From assembly GCF_002939185.1 (NCBI RefSeq), contig NZ_POVL01000026.1:1-64000 (forward strand): 64,000 bases of DNA, read 5' to 3'. Numbering within the stretch: position 1 is the stretch's first letter; every line of letters starts with the position of its first letter. The DNA comes from Enterobacter sichuanensis (GTDB lineage Bacteria > Pseudomonadota > Gammaproteobacteria > Enterobacterales > Enterobacteriaceae). Shown here piece after piece: positions 1 to 9,671 of the stretch. Below the pieces are notes generated by a model that saw only the letters and a program-made list of their open reading frames with translations, did not search any database and was not told the DNA's origin. The translations under genes and the position numbers were made by a program.

Positions 1-40
1 CCCCGAAGGGGCGAGGGAGAAAAGACAGCACCGAGCGATC

Positions 41-76
41 CCCTCTCCCCTATGGGGAGAGGGTTAGGGTGAGGGG
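41..76. repeat. Short intergenic repeat (CCCTCTCCC...GGGTGAGGG type)
   Basis: A CCTCTCCCC arm, a short TAT loop and a GGGGAGAGG arm are followed by GTTAGGGTGAGGG, just downstream of the xni stop codon. A near-identical copy lies at 36148-36182 between cysH and iap. This is a familiar small intergenic palindromic repeat of enteric genomes. It can form a hairpin at the 3' end of the xni transcript. Confidence 0.7.
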
Positions 77-79
77 GCG

Positions 80-835
80 TTAACGCTCTAACCTCAACTG
101 CTGCAAATTCCCGTCCAGCTGCAAATCCGTCTGTAGCGTTGCCACCTCCCGGCAGATAAACGCCATCTCTTTGTGCGCTTCCAGCTTCTTGCGCCATTTT
201 TCTGGCACCTCGTCCAGACGGGCGTAAATACCTTCCAGACTCTGAAAATCCGTCAGCAGCTGGGCGGCACTCTTCGGCCCTATGCCCGCCACACCCGGAA
301 CCTTCGAGCTACTTATCCCTGCCAGACCCCAGTAGTCAGGCAACTGTTCTGGCGAGACGCCAAATTCACCGGCAATAAACGGGGCGTCGAGCCAGCGTTT
401 CTGGAAGTAATCGCGGATGCGGATAGTGGGAGAGAGCAGCTGGCAGTAGCCTTTATCGGTTGAGACGATCGTCGCCTGATGTCCGGCGCTGGCAACCTTC
501 ACCGCCAGCGTGGCCGCCAGATCGTCAGCTTCATTGCCCTGAGCCCCCCAGCAGGGCACGCCACGCTGCTCGAATGCCGAGCGGATCATCGGCATTTCTG
601 CATGCAAATCGTCCGGCATGGGGGCGCGTCCGGCTTTATAGTCCGGTAAACGCTGGTGTCGCCAGCCGCTGTTGCGTGCTTCGTCATCAAACACCGCCAC
701 GACATGCGTCGGTTCGCTGTGGCGAATGAGTTGCTCCAGCGCATGCAGACAGGTGTCCTTACAGGGCGTGCCTTGCACCGCGTGGATCCGGCGAATCAGG
801 TTGAGCGCGTCGACGATGAGCAAATGAACAGCCAC
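80..835 (-). CDS. xni: Flap endonuclease Xni (ExoIX-like)
   Basis: This 251-residue protein matches E. coli Xni (YgdG) in length and sequence. Xni is a structure-specific flap endonuclease related to the 5'-nuclease domain of DNA polymerase I. Visible features are an acidic metal-site pattern (D9, D50/D51, the NEADD run at 101-105, D127) and a helix-3-turn-helix DNA-binding segment around 170-195 with the GIGPKSA motif at 184-190. As in E. coli, some of the acidic residues found in Pol I are absent, so only part of the metal site is expected. It starts with GTG at 835. It sits downstream of sdaB on the same strand but is separated from it by a terminator-like hairpin. Confidence 0.95.
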   Translation of the reverse strand: MAVHLLIVDALNLIRRIHAVQGTPCKDTCLHALEQLIRHSEPTHVVAVFDDEARNSGWRHQRLPDYKAGRAPMPDDLHAEMPMIRSAFEQRGVPCWGAQGNEADDLAATLAVKVASAGHQATIVSTDKGYCQLLSPTIRIRDYFQKRWLDAPFIAGEFGVSPEQLPDYWGLAGISSSKVPGVAGIGPKSAAQLLTDFQSLEGIYARLDEVPEKWRKKLEAHKEMAFICREVATLQTDLQLDGNLQQLRLER

Positions 836-910
836 AGATAATCTCCCTTCTATCTAATGCAGGAAGGGTAACACTGTCAGCAGCATGAAACTATGAATGG
901 TGGGGAAAAC

Positions 911-940
911 AGGAAGAAGCCTCGCAAAACGAGGCTTCCT
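911..940 (-). terminator. Terminator of sdaCB
   Basis: The stem GAAGCCTCG (916-924) pairs with CGAGGCTTC (930-938) across a five-base loop. Read on the minus strand the hairpin is followed by a T-rich stretch. It lies directly after the sdaB stop codon and fits a Rho-independent terminator. Confidence 0.75.
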
Positions 941-947
941 GAGAGGC

Positions 948-2315
948 TTAATCGCAGGTCACGATCTTCATCGCCAGGCCCCCGCGCGAGGTTTCGCGGT
1001 ATTTGGCGTTCATATCTTTACCGGTTTCATACATGGTTTCGATAACCTTATCGAGACAGACACGCGGCTCGCTGGTGCGGCGCAGCGCCATACGCGCCGC
1101 GTTAACCGCCTTCACGGAGGCGATCGCGTTACGCTCGATGCACGGAACCTGTACCTGTCCGGCAACCGGGTCACAGGTCAGCCCCAGGTTGTGTTCCATG
1201 CCGATTTCGGCCGCAATGCATACCTGCGCCGGGCTTGCGCCCAGCAGCTCTGCCAGGCCTGCCGCAGCCATGGAGCACGCCACGCCAACTTCACCCTGGC
1301 AGCCCACTTCCGCGCCGGAAATCGAGGCGTTCATCTTGTACAGGGAACCAATCGCACTGGCGACCAGCAGGTAGCGCGCCAGAGAGTTCGCGTTCACTTC
1401 ACGGATAAACTTGTCGTAGTACGCCAGCACCGCCGGAACAATGCCGCAGGCACCGTTGGTCGGCGCAGTGACCACCCGGCCCCCGGCAGCGTTCTCTTCG
1501 TTTACCGCCAGAGCGAACATGTTGATCCAGTCCACGACGGCCATCGGGTCCGTTGTCGTTTTGTCGGTGCTCACCAGCATACGACGCAGCGCGGCGGCAC
1601 GACGCGGTACGCGAAGCTTGCCCGGCAGGACGCCTTCGGTGGTGATCCCGCGCTCAATACCGCCGCGCATCACTTCCCAGACGTTTGCAAAGTGCTGTTC
1701 CAGTTCTTCTTTACTGTGCAGGGCCAGCTCGTTTTTCATCATCAGACCGGAGAGGGAAAGTCCCGTCTCCTGGCAGTGACGCTGGAGATCCGCCGCCGTT
1801 TTGTACGGATACGGCACCTCGACAGAGGAGGTGCAGGTTTGACCAAAGTGGTCTTCGTCGACGATAAAACCGCCGCCGATAGAGTAGTAAGTCTGGCTGT
1901 ATACCGCGTTATCGCCTGCCAGCGCGGTAATACGCATACCGTTTTCGTGCAGCGACAGGTTGTCGGCATGGAAATTCATGCAGCGATCAACCGGGAATTC
2001 CACTTCGTGTTCGCCGTTTGCCAGCAGCAGGCGACCGTGGGTATTAACGTCCTGGATGAAGCCAGGGATCGCATCAATATCAACGGTATCCGGCAGGTTT
2101 CCCGCCAGGCCCATGATAATGGCGATATCGGTATGGTGACCTTTCCCGGTCAGGGAAAGCGAGCCGTACACATCGACAACCACGCGGGTGACGTCGTGCA
2201 GAATGCCGCGTGCAATCAAGTCATCCGTGAACTGCTTACCGGCTTTCATCGGTCCGACGGTGTGAGAGCTGGAAGGACCAATACCGATTTTGAAGATATC
2301 GAATACGCTAATCAT
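948..2315 (-). CDS. sdaB: L-serine ammonia-lyase SdaB (L-serine deaminase II)
   Basis: SdaB converts L-serine to pyruvate and ammonia in the cytoplasm using an oxygen-sensitive 4Fe-4S cluster rather than PLP. The 455 residues equal the E. coli enzyme. The N-terminal third is the beta-chain domain with the GPSSSHT motif (13-19). The alpha-chain domain holds the PTNGACG motif (285-291) and three cysteines at 339, 381 and 392, whose spacing matches the known cluster ligands of the family. It follows the serine transporter gene sdaC by 65 bp on the same strand, so uptake and breakdown of serine are co-transcribed. ATG start at 2315. Confidence 0.97.
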   Translation of the reverse strand: MISVFDIFKIGIGPSSSHTVGPMKAGKQFTDDLIARGILHDVTRVVVDVYGSLSLTGKGHHTDIAIIMGLAGNLPDTVDIDAIPGFIQDVNTHGRLLLANGEHEVEFPVDRCMNFHADNLSLHENGMRITALAGDNAVYSQTYYSIGGGFIVDEDHFGQTCTSSVEVPYPYKTAADLQRHCQETGLSLSGLMMKNELALHSKEELEQHFANVWEVMRGGIERGITTEGVLPGKLRVPRRAAALRRMLVSTDKTTTDPMAVVDWINMFALAVNEENAAGGRVVTAPTNGACGIVPAVLAYYDKFIREVNANSLARYLLVASAIGSLYKMNASISGAEVGCQGEVGVACSMAAAGLAELLGASPAQVCIAAEIGMEHNLGLTCDPVAGQVQVPCIERNAIASVKAVNAARMALRRTSEPRVCLDKVIETMYETGKDMNAKYRETSRGGLAMKIVTCD

Positions 2316-2351
2316 GATGCGTCCATTGCTTTCAGTCAGAGAGGAAGGAGT

Positions 2352-2371
2352 GCGCCGTCCAGGGACGGCGC
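2352..2371 (-). other. Intercistronic hairpin in sdaC-sdaB
   Basis: GCGCCGTCC and GGACGGCGC form a nine-base inverted repeat with a two-base centre in the 65-bp gap between sdaC and sdaB. No T-run follows it in the transcribed direction, so it is more likely an RNA-processing or stabilising stem-loop than a full terminator. Function is inferred only from position. Confidence 0.55.
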
Positions 2372-2380
2372 GGGTGATAA

Positions 2381-3676
2381 TCAGAACATGGTGTACAGGG
2401 AGTAGAAGATCGCAGAGATAGCGATAAGCCCCATGATAACCACAAAGACGTTGCTCACATGACCGCTGTATTTACGCATAGCAGGGACTTTCTGAATCGC
2501 GTACATCGGCATCAGGAACAGAATCATCGCGATAACCGGGCCGCCCAGGGTTTCAATCATGCCCAGGATGCTTGGGTTCAGGGTGGCAACAGCCCAGGTG
2601 GTCACCAGCATGAACAGCGCAGTGATTTTGTTCAGCTTGCTGATTTCAATGCTCTTGCCTTTACCGCGAAGAGATTTAATCACCATACCGTTGAAGCCTT
2701 CACGTGCGCCCAGGTAGTGGCCGAGGAAGGATTTGGTGATGGCGATCATCGCGATGATCGGTGCCATCCACGCAATCAGCGGTGCGTTAAAGTGGTTTGC
2801 CAGGTAAGACAGAATAGAGATGTTCTGCTCTTTCGCTGCCGCCAGATCCGCCGGGGAGAGGCTCAGTACGCAGCTGAATACGAAGAACATAACGGTCAGC
2901 ACCATCATGATGTGAGCGCGTGCCAGAATGCTGGAGCACTTCTTCTCAGCACCATTACCGTACTCTTCACGTTTCGCCACGGCGAAAGAAGAGATGATTG
3001 GAGAGTGGTTGAAGGAGAAGACCATGACCGGGATTGCCAGCCACAGGGTCATCAGCAGACCGTTACCGGTTGCAGATGCGCTGCTCAGGGACAGGGTTTC
3101 CAGCGCGGCACCGTTCCACTGTGGGATCAGGTAGCAGGCCAGTAACATCAGCGCAGCCACAAACGGGAACACCAGCACGCTCATCGCTTTAACAATCATC
3201 TGCTCACCAAAGCGCACAATGGTCATCATGCCCACAATCAGGATCAGAGACAGAATCGCACGTGGTGGTGGCGTCATGTGCAGCTGGTGCGTCATGAAGC
3301 TTTCAACGGTGTTGGTGATCGCCACGCTGTAGACCAGCAGGATAGGGTAAATCGCGAAGAAGTAGAGCAGGGTAATCAGTTTACCTGCACCCACGCCGAA
3401 ATGTTCTTCAACCACTTCAGTGATGTCTTCACCCGGATTTTTACCGGACAGCACAAAGCGGGTCAGTCCGCGGTGTGCGAAGAAGGTCATCGGGAAAGCA
3501 ATGATTGCCATAATGATCAGCGGGATCAGACCGCCGACGCCTGCGTTGATAGGAAGGAACAGTACACCAGCGCCGATTGCTGTGCCGTAAAGGCCAAGCA
3601 TCCACATGGTATCCGTTTTGCGCCAACCACTTCGGGATTCAATCGAAGCAACGGTGCTGGTTTGAGTGGTTTCCAT
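2381..3676 (-). CDS. sdaC: Serine/H+ symporter SdaC
   Basis: SdaC is a highly serine-selective proton symporter of the inner membrane (HAAAP family). The chosen ATG at 3676 gives 429 residues, the E. coli length, beginning [11 protein letters not shown], and it has a GGAG ribosome site upstream. An in-frame extension to 3718 adds 14 residues with no support. After a polar N-terminus of about 20 residues there are about 11 hydrophobic segments, starting with the conserved block containing [16 protein letters not shown]. It is the first gene of the sdaC-sdaB operon. Confidence 0.96.
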   Translation of the reverse strand: METTQTSTVASIESRSGWRKTDTMWMLGLYGTAIGAGVLFLPINAGVGGLIPLIIMAIIAFPMTFFAHRGLTRFVLSGKNPGEDITEVVEEHFGVGAGKLITLLYFFAIYPILLVYSVAITNTVESFMTHQLHMTPPPRAILSLILIVGMMTIVRFGEQMIVKAMSVLVFPFVAALMLLACYLIPQWNGAALETLSLSSASATGNGLLMTLWLAIPVMVFSFNHSPIISSFAVAKREEYGNGAEKKCSSILARAHIMMVLTVMFFVFSCVLSLSPADLAAAKEQNISILSYLANHFNAPLIAWMAPIIAMIAITKSFLGHYLGAREGFNGMVIKSLRGKGKSIEISKLNKITALFMLVTTWAVATLNPSILGMIETLGGPVIAMILFLMPMYAIQKVPAMRKYSGHVSNVFVVIMGLIAISAIFYSLYTMF

Positions 3677-4135
3677 CTGTATCTCCTGGAGGAAGCGAAT
3701 TGTCAGGTTTTTAGTCAAATCCGATGAAAAAGTGCCTGACGGTAATATGAAATTCGTTCAGTGACGGTTTTTTAATAATTTTCACCCGTAACTATTGGCG
3801 GGCGGAAAGATACATTCTAGTTATGAATCTATCAGTGATCCTGATCCCAAATGCAATAATCCACTTATGATGTGGGCATCTTTAGACCATTTATCTGTTA
3901 AAAAAACATCAAAGAGAATTTACGGGCGCGAAGGCTACCACCAACGACATGTGGGCTGAAAGACTGGTCCGTGATATAGGTGTCTTTAGCTGTAAAGAAG
4001 CAGGTTTTTAGGATTTTCTGGCAGGTAATTTTGATTAAGGCTGATAATTTACGGTCGCAAAAACGAAGTAATCGTTTGCGTATGTGAAAACTTTGTAAAT
4101 CACATAAGGGATATATATGAATTGCTTTGGTAATA
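3677..4135. other. sdaC upstream region, no gene seen
   Basis: This AT-rich stretch between the sdaC start and the ppnN terminator holds the sdaC promoter region. In E. coli the operon answers to CRP and Lrp, but I could not place a convincing CRP palindrome or a single promoter by eye. Short open frames here show no family resemblance and no coding character. Confidence 0.5.
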
Positions 4136-4175
4136 AAAAAGCCGGGATACGCGACAGGGCGACCCGGCTTTGGTG
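4136..4175 (-). terminator. Terminator of ppnN
   Basis: On the minus strand AAAGCCGGG pairs with CCCGGCTTT and is followed by a T-run, 16 bp after the ppnN stop codon. This is a classic intrinsic terminator. Confidence 0.8.
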
Positions 4176-4190
4176 AGACGCTGCTAAGCG

Positions 4191-5555
4191 TTATGTGCAG
4201 ATTTCGTAGCAAGGAATATAGGCAGAGCCCGGCAGCTTCATGCGGTGTTGCGCAACAAAGCCCTGCAGCATGTCGTCCATGCGGCGCATCATTTCCGGAT
4301 CGCCGTGGATCTTGTACGGACCATGCTGCTCGATAGCGCGGATACCTACCTCTTTAACGTTACCCGCCACAATGCCGGAGAAGGCGCGACGCAGGTCGGC
4401 CGCCAGCACTTCCACCGGCTGATCCGGATACAGTTTCAGGTTTGCCATATTCTCATGCGTTGGCTCGAACGGGATCTGCAGGTCCGGCGCAATGCGGATT
4501 GACCAGTTAAAGCTGTAGGCATCCCCGGTATCACGGCGGTTTTCTTTCACCAGCGGCATCGCTTTTTTCATCTGACGCGCCACTTCCGCGGCATCATCAA
4601 TGATGATGCGATAGTGGCGGCGCGCGGTTTCGCCCAGCGTATGCACGATAAACTCGTCCAGCACGCGGAAGTAGTCGGCGCTCTCTTTTGGCCCGGTCAG
4701 GATCAGCGGCAGCACCTGATCTTTGTTCGCCGGGTTCATCAGGATCCCCAGCAGATAGAGCAGCTCTTCCGCCGTTCCTACGCCGCCCGGGAAGATGATA
4801 ATACCGTGGGCGATACGGACAAACGCCTCAAGACGTTTCTCGATATCCGGCATGATAATCAGCTCGTTAACCAGTGGGTTAGGTGGTTCAGCGGCGATGA
4901 TGGACGGCTCGGTCATGCCGATAAAGCGTCCCTCTTTGTAACGCTGCTGAGCATGCCCCACCGCGGCACCTTTCATTGGCGCCTCCATGGCGCCCGGGCC
5001 GCAACCGGTACAGATGTTCAGTTCACGCAGGCCGAGTTGTGTTCCCACCCGACGGGCGTAGAGATATTCGGTTTCGTTAATTGAGTGGCCGCCCCAGCAG
5101 ACGACCATATTGGGTGCTTCGCCAACGTGCAGGGCACGGGCGTTGCGCAAAATGGAGAACACCAGGTTGGTGATATGGACTGAGCTTTCCAGGTCGAGAT
5201 GCTGGAAGCGGCCGGCGTTGTGGATCTGCCCGTTAACAAACAGGATGTCGCGCAGCACGGCAAACAGGTTAGCCTGAAGTGAACGAATGATACGTCCGTC
5301 GACGAAGGCTTCTTCCGGTGGGTTGATGACTTCAAGTTTCACGCCACGCTCGCGTCGCAGCACGTTGATATCAAAGCTTTCGAAGCGGGACAGCAGTTCT
5401 TTACTGTTATCTGTCAGGCTTCCGGAGTTCAGTACGGCAAGTGAACAGTTACGAAACAGTTGATAAAGATCGCTGCTGGCCGTGCGTTTAAGCATGTCCA
5501 CTTCCAGCTGCGACAACATATCCATTGAGCCAAGTGGGCTAATATGTGTAATCAA
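4191..5555 (-). CDS. ppnN: Pyrimidine/purine nucleotide 5'-monophosphate nucleosidase PpnN
   Basis: PpnN (YgdH) hydrolyses the N-glycosidic bond of nucleoside monophosphates to give a free base and ribose 5-phosphate, and is activated by (p)ppGpp in E. coli. The 454 residues match the E. coli length. An N-terminal domain (about 1-145) precedes a Rossmann-like LOG-family domain with the [14 protein letters not shown] block and the [15 protein letters not shown] signature. The C-terminal part completes the regulatory region. Monocistronic, with its own terminator. relA, which makes the alarmone that regulates it in E. coli, lies in this same window. Confidence 0.95.
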   Translation of the reverse strand: MITHISPLGSMDMLSQLEVDMLKRTASSDLYQLFRNCSLAVLNSGSLTDNSKELLSRFESFDINVLRRERGVKLEVINPPEEAFVDGRIIRSLQANLFAVLRDILFVNGQIHNAGRFQHLDLESSVHITNLVFSILRNARALHVGEAPNMVVCWGGHSINETEYLYARRVGTQLGLRELNICTGCGPGAMEAPMKGAAVGHAQQRYKEGRFIGMTEPSIIAAEPPNPLVNELIIMPDIEKRLEAFVRIAHGIIIFPGGVGTAEELLYLLGILMNPANKDQVLPLILTGPKESADYFRVLDEFIVHTLGETARRHYRIIIDDAAEVARQMKKAMPLVKENRRDTGDAYSFNWSIRIAPDLQIPFEPTHENMANLKLYPDQPVEVLAADLRRAFSGIVAGNVKEVGIRAIEQHGPYKIHGDPEMMRRMDDMLQGFVAQHRMKLPGSAYIPCYEICT

Positions 5556-5671
5556 GTGAGCTCCTTACGGGACGATTATCGTCTTTCCCTGTTGATTACA
5601 ATAGCCCTGGCGCGTGACGTTTCACAACCTAAAGCGCGGAACAAACCGCGCATATTGTGAAAATAATTATC

Positions 5672-6514
5672 TTACTGACGCACCAGCCGGCCCGTCGCAG
5701 GCACAAAATCGGTATTGGTCCGCCACGGGTTAATGTCCAGACCACCACGGCGGGTGTAGCGCGCATACACGCTCAGTTTCTCTGGCTGGCAGAAACGCTG
5801 GATGTCGCTGAAGATGCGCTCCACGCACTGCTCGTGGAATTCGTTGTGATGGCGGAACGACACCAGATAGCGCAGCAGCTTTTCACGGTCGATTTTCGGG
5901 CCGCGGTACTGGATCTGCACCGAGCCCCAGTCCGGCTGGTGGGTTATCAGGCAGTTGGATTTCAGCAGATGGCTGACCAGCGTCTCGTCGACCACCTTTC
6001 CGCTTGCCGCGTTTTCGAGGTAATCGGCGCTGAATTCATAGTTATCCACCTCGATGTCCTGATCGTCGATGCAGGTCCCGTTGAAGTGGGCAATCGGCTG
6101 CCCTTCCAGCTCGTGCAGGCGATACAGTGAAACGCTTACCTTGCCCTGCGCACAGGCGCTTAAATCACGTTCCAGCGTGTGCTGAACGTCGTCCCAGCTG
6201 TTGAATCTGGTCTGGTTAAAACTGTTGAGATAGAGCTTGAAGCTTTTGGATTCCACCAGATTCTGGCTGGCGTGATCCAGCTCAACGTGGCCCACCGCCA
6301 CCTGCGGTAGCCCACGGGCGTTGAGCCATGAGAGTTCGTACAGCGTCCAGATATCCCCGCCGACAAACGGCAGCGCGTCCGCATGCAGACCCAGCGGATC
6401 GCGATTCAGGCTGCGCGGTACGCCCTGCAGCAGGCTGGCATCGTAGGTATCGCGGTAGTCGGTCGATTTACCCAGCGTTAAGCCGGTTAACGCCTGATGA
6501 TTTTCGTAAGACAT
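5672..6514 (-). CDS. queF: NADPH-dependent 7-cyano-7-deazaguanine reductase QueF
   Basis: QueF reduces the nitrile of preQ0 to the amine preQ1 in the queuosine tRNA-modification pathway. The 280-residue length is the bimodular, E. coli-type form of this T-fold enzyme. The QueF motif [11 protein letters not shown] begins at residue 88, and the nucleophilic cysteine that forms the thioimide is C188 in the [12 protein letters not shown] segment. Two more queuosine genes, queE and queD, lie 24 kb away. It is divergent from syd. Confidence 0.96.
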   Translation of the reverse strand: MSYENHQALTGLTLGKSTDYRDTYDASLLQGVPRSLNRDPLGLHADALPFVGGDIWTLYELSWLNARGLPQVAVGHVELDHASQNLVESKSFKLYLNSFNQTRFNSWDDVQHTLERDLSACAQGKVSVSLYRLHELEGQPIAHFNGTCIDDQDIEVDNYEFSADYLENAASGKVVDETLVSHLLKSNCLITHQPDWGSVQIQYRGPKIDREKLLRYLVSFRHHNEFHEQCVERIFSDIQRFCQPEKLSVYARYTRRGGLDINPWRTNTDFVPATGRLVRQ

Positions 6515-6583
6515 GTTTCATAGCCACTTTACAGGTACACTTATGCCCTGAGTTTATCCTGTCTGACAAGAAGAGAGAAATCG

Positions 6584-7129
6584 GTGGACATCGAAACTGC
6601 AAATGCCCTGACTACCTTCACCACCCGCTATTGCGATGCCTGGCATGAAAAGCACGGTACATGGCCGCAAAGCGCTGATTTATATGGTGTACCCTCACCC
6701 TGCATTATCTCTTCGCCCGACGATTACGTGATCTGGCAGCCGAAGCCCAATACCGGCGAGCAAAATGTAAATGCGGTTGAACGGGCAATGGACATTGTGG
6801 TACAACCAGCGGTTCATGCGTTTTATGCCACGCAGTTTGCAGGGGATATGCCTGCGCGCTTTGCGGACATGACGCTGACGCTGTTGCAGACCTGGAGCGA
6901 AGACGATCTGCAGCGTGTTCAGGAAAACCTGATTGGTCATCTGGTCACGCAAAAACGCCTTAAGCTTTCTCCGACGCTCTTTATCGCCACACTCGACAGC
7001 GAACTGGATGTTATCTCCGTCTGTAACCTGTCCGGAGAAGTGGTTAAAGAGACCATCGGCACCCGCAATCGCGAGACTCTCGCCCCCTTTCTTGCGGATT
7101 TCCTTACCCGACTTGAGCCGCTTCTGTAA
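6584..7129 (+). CDS. syd: SecY-interacting protein Syd
   Basis: Syd is a small acidic cytosolic protein that binds the SecY translocon subunit on the inner face of the membrane and is thought to monitor SecY-SecE assembly. The 181 residues equal E. coli Syd, with the same conserved blocks ([47 protein letters not shown]). The start is a GTG at 6584, preceded by AAGAGAG. No other start fits the family length. It shares its strand with csrB and yqcC downstream. Confidence 0.95.
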   Translation: MDIETANALTTFTTRYCDAWHEKHGTWPQSADLYGVPSPCIISSPDDYVIWQPKPNTGEQNVNAVERAMDIVVQPAVHAFYATQFAGDMPARFADMTLTLLQTWSEDDLQRVQENLIGHLVTQKRLKLSPTLFIATLDSELDVISVCNLSGEVVKETIGTRNRETLAPFLADFLTRLEPLL

Positions 7130-7148
7130 TCCATGATGCTACACCGCG

Positions 7149-7166
7149 TGTGAGAGATCTCTTACA
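7149..7166. promoter_or_regulatory. UvrY (SirA) binding palindrome upstream of csrB
   Basis: TGTGAGAGATCTCTTACA is an 18-bp near-perfect palindrome matching the published UvrY/SirA recognition sequence. A second partial copy (TGTGAGAGATCG) starts at 7172. The site sits about 175-190 bp upstream of the csrB 5' end, the same kind of distal position known in E. coli. Binding is inferred from the match. Confidence 0.8.
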
Positions 7167-7339
7167 AGGTTTGTGAGAGATCGCTGGATCATTCAGTATT
7201 ACCTTATTCGATTAAGATTAATATCACGCTGTATTTCAACGAATTACTGGATCATCGCTTCGGATTTCGCGGTTTCTTACGGCTTACACGCCTGACAGGG
7301 TGGGTTGTAAGACGAAGCGGAATAGCGGATTCTATCTCC

Positions 7340-7701
7340 GTCGACAGGACGCCGACACAAGAAACGAACATCAGGATGATGACGTTTCTTACACAGGACA
7401 CGTCAGGATGGCGCTGCAGGAAGGCTTCAGGATGAAGCAAGTGGATAACGCAGGAAGCGTAAGGGACACCTCCAGGAAGGAGAACGAGAACCGGTCAGGA
7501 TGGTCGGTGGGTCAGGAAGGCCAGGACGTTTCAGGATGAAACAGACACGTCAGGAAGATGTGTGCAGGATGCATCGGTTTACGGATGACCAGGCCTTCGG
7601 GCTTCAGGAAAAGTTGTCACGGATGAGCAGGGAGCACGAATTGTAGCTGGAATGCTGCGAAACGAACCGGGAGCACTGTTTTTACAGTGCTCCCTTTTTT
7701 T
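7340..7701 (+). ncRNA. csrB: CsrB, small RNA antagonist of CsrA
   Basis: CsrB sequesters many copies of the RNA-binding regulator CsrA. The RNA is placed by synteny (syd-csrB-yqcC, as in E. coli), by the start GTCGACAGGA, by more than 20 GGA triplets (about 16 within AGGA, many in hairpin loops such as CAGGATG and CAGGAAGG), and by the conserved 3' end: GGGAGCACTGT (7669-7679), a TTTT loop, ACAGTGCTCCC (7684-7694) and a T-run. About 360 nt, close to the 369 nt of E. coli. The 5' end is set by similarity to E. coli and may be off by a few bases. Regulation by BarA-UvrY is expected, and barA is at 15027-17786. Confidence 0.95.
7669..7701 (+). terminator. csrB intrinsic terminator
   Basis: An 11-bp perfect stem with a TTTT loop is followed by seven T residues. 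It is part of the csrB transcript and ends about 58 bp before the yqcC start. Confidence 0.9.
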
Positions 7702-7759
7702 ATTTCTGCCTTTCGCAATGCTATGCTGCGCGCCGTTCACTTTTTCAGTTGAGGTTACT

Positions 7760-8089
7760 ATGACGCATCACGATAGCGTTCGTGCTCAGTTGCACGCCAT
7801 CGAAGCCCTTTTGCGCCAACATCAGCTGTGGCAGGAGACCGCGCCGCAGCCAGAAGCGTTCGCGAGCACCCAGCCCTTCTGCCTGGATACGCTGGCACCT
7901 TTCGAGTGGCTCCAGTGGGTTTTGCTTCCGCGGATGCACGCGTTGCTTGAAGGCGGACACCCGTTGCCGCAGGCGTTTGCTGTTTCTCCCTATTATGAAA
8001 TGGCGCTGGAGGCGACGCACCCTGCGCGCGACGTGATGCTGGTCGAACTGGAAAAACTGGATGCCCTGTTTGCCGGTGAAGATGCATGA
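7760..8089 (+). CDS. yqcC: YqcC family protein of unknown function
   Basis: The chosen ATG at 7760, with a GAGG ribosome site just upstream, gives 109 residues, the same as E. coli YqcC. A longer in-frame reading from 7652 would run back through the csrB terminator and is rejected. The protein is soluble, helix-rich and mostly aromatic-leucine in its middle (PFEWLQWVLLPRMHALL). Its function is not known. The stop overlaps the truC start by four bases (ATGA), so the two are translationally coupled. Confidence 0.92.
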   Translation: MTHHDSVRAQLHAIEALLRQHQLWQETAPQPEAFASTQPFCLDTLAPFEWLQWVLLPRMHALLEGGHPLPQAFAVSPYYEMALEATHPARDVMLVELEKLDALFAGEDA

Positions 8090-8862
8090 CGCTTGAGATC
8101 CTCTATCAGGATGAATGGCTGGTGGCGGTGAACAAACCGTCAGGCTGGCTGGTGCACCGAAGCTGGCTGGATCGCGACGAGAAAGTGGTGGTGATGCAAA
8201 CCGTGCGCGACCAGATTGGTCAGCATGTGTTTACTGCCCATCGTCTCGACAGGCCGACCTCCGGCGTGCTGCTGATGGGGCTTTCCAGCGAAGCAGGGCG
8301 TCTGCTGGCGCAGCAGTTCGAACAGCACCAGATCCAGAAACGCTACCACGCCATCGTACGTGGCTGGCTGACCGACTCCGCCACCCTGGACTATCCGCTG
8401 GTGGAGGAACTGGACAAAATCGCCGATAAATTTGCCCGCGATGATAAGGGCCCGCAGCCTGCTGTGACGGATTATCGCGGTATGGCGACCACCGACATGC
8501 CGGTCGCCACCGGCAAATTTCCCACCACGCGTTACAGTCTGGTGGAGCTTTTGCCGAAAACCGGGCGTAAACACCAGCTTCGCCGACACCTGAAGCATCT
8601 GCGTCATCCGATTATTGGCGATAGCAAACACGGTGATTTGCGCCAGAACCGCAGCGCGGCCGAACATTTTGGCTGCAACCGTCTGATGTTACACGCCAGC
8701 GAGCTCAGCCTGACGCACCCGTTTACCGGCGAACCGCTGACTATCCGCGCGGGGCTGGATGACGTCTGGATGCAGGCGCTGTCACAGTTTGGCTGGCTGG
8801 GACAACTCCCCGAAAATGAAAGGGTTGAGTTTGTATCAGGCAACGTTCAGGATGAACAATAA
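8086..8862 (+). CDS. truC: tRNA pseudouridine(65) synthase TruC
   Basis: TruC isomerises uridine 65 of certain tRNAs to pseudouridine. The 258 residues carry the RluA-type motif HRLDRPTSGVLLMG with catalytic D55, and a KTGRKHQLRRHLKH block near 160-175 typical of the family. There is no S4 domain, as expected for TruC. It lies between yqcC, which it overlaps by four bases, and the flavodoxin gene yqcA 24 bp downstream. This is the same order as in E. coli. Confidence 0.95.
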   Translation: MTLEILYQDEWLVAVNKPSGWLVHRSWLDRDEKVVVMQTVRDQIGQHVFTAHRLDRPTSGVLLMGLSSEAGRLLAQQFEQHQIQKRYHAIVRGWLTDSATLDYPLVEELDKIADKFARDDKGPQPAVTDYRGMATTDMPVATGKFPTTRYSLVELLPKTGRKHQLRRHLKHLRHPIIGDSKHGDLRQNRSAAEHFGCNRLMLHASELSLTHPFTGEPLTIRAGLDDVWMQALSQFGWLGQLPENERVEFVSGNVQDEQ

Positions 8863-8886
8863 GCGTATTCAAAAAGGGAAAATATC

Positions 8887-9336
8887 ATGGCTGAAGTAGG
8901 CATTTTTGTCGGCACAATGTACGGCAACTCGCTGCTGGTTGCGGAAGAGGCTGAGGCGATTCTGGCAGGCAAGGGCCATAAAGCCACGGTCTATGAAGAC
9001 CCGGCGCTGGCGGACTGGGAAAAATATAAAGATAAATACATTCTGCTGGTGACCTCCACCACCGGGCAGGGTGATCTGCCGGACAGCATCGTGCCGCTGT
9101 TCCAGGGCATTAAAGAGCAGCTTGGCTATCAGCCTGACGTTCACTACGGCATCATTGCCCTCGGCGACAGCTCGTACGCTAACTTCTGCGGCGGCGGCAA
9201 GCAGTTCGATGCGCTCCTCCAGGAGCAGAGCGCCCAGCGCGTTGGCGAGATGCTGATGATTGACGCGGGCGAACACCCAGAACCCGAGAGTGAATCAAAC
9301 CCGTGGGTGGAGAACTGGGCCTCACTTCTCAAATAA
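8887..9336 (+). CDS. yqcA: Flavodoxin YqcA
   Basis: A 149-residue flavodoxin of the MioC-like type. The FMN phosphate-binding loop is GTMYGNS near residue 9, and the [11 protein letters not shown] and [13 protein letters not shown] loops that wrap the flavin follow. It probably acts as a small soluble electron carrier. Its physiological partner is not established. An AAAGGGAAAATATC leader provides the ribosome site. Last gene of the yqcC-truC-yqcA run. Confidence 0.93.
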   Translation: MAEVGIFVGTMYGNSLLVAEEAEAILAGKGHKATVYEDPALADWEKYKDKYILLVTSTTGQGDLPDSIVPLFQGIKEQLGYQPDVHYGIIALGDSSYANFCGGGKQFDALLQEQSAQRVGEMLMIDAGEHPEPESESNPWVENWASLLK

Positions 9337-9341
9337 CACTC

Positions 9342-9413
9342 TGCCCGGCGGCGCTTCGCTTGCGCGGGCCTACGGGTTTTCCTGGCCGGGTCAGGCGTAG
9401 CCGCCACCCGGCA
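9342..9413. repeat. REP pair (BIME) after yqcA
   Basis: Two inverted REP-type units, TGCCCGGCGGCGCTTCGC and CAGGCGTAGCCGCCACCCGGCA, flank a GCCTACGGGTTTTCC centre. It is the first of six similar elements in the window. The rest of the gap to gudP (9414-9671) holds the operon's promoter region, with no gene seen. Confidence 0.85.
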
Positions 9414-9671
9414 TTACACCCCGCACCAAACGCCATTTCCGTGAACCACCTTCCACTCCTCTGGGCTTATGCCCTAAACAACCTCCCTCACACCCTTTAA
9501 TACTGTGTTTTTGCACGGTGAGAGAACGTGTCACTCCTTCATATACTTTTCCGGTCACGATAAAACGGCTGCAGGCCGTACCAAAACGACAAAACATAAA
9601 TCTCATTCTGATTACCCTACCGGTGCTGTACAGAATGAACCTGGCGAAAGCTATGTTTCAGGAGTGCAACA

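Noticed and set aside
897-2405. A 502-codon plus-strand open frame opposite sdaB
   Set aside because: It is antisense to the conserved sdaB gene and has no family features.
7340-7701. CRISPR array suggested by the repeated CAGGATG/CAGGAAGG units
   Set aside because: The units are short, irregularly spaced and lie in hairpin loops. This is csrB, not a repeat-spacer array.
7652-7759. Upstream extension of yqcC by 36 codons
   Set aside because: It would overlap the csrB terminator hairpin and exceed the E. coli YqcC length. The ATG at 7760 has its own ribosome site.
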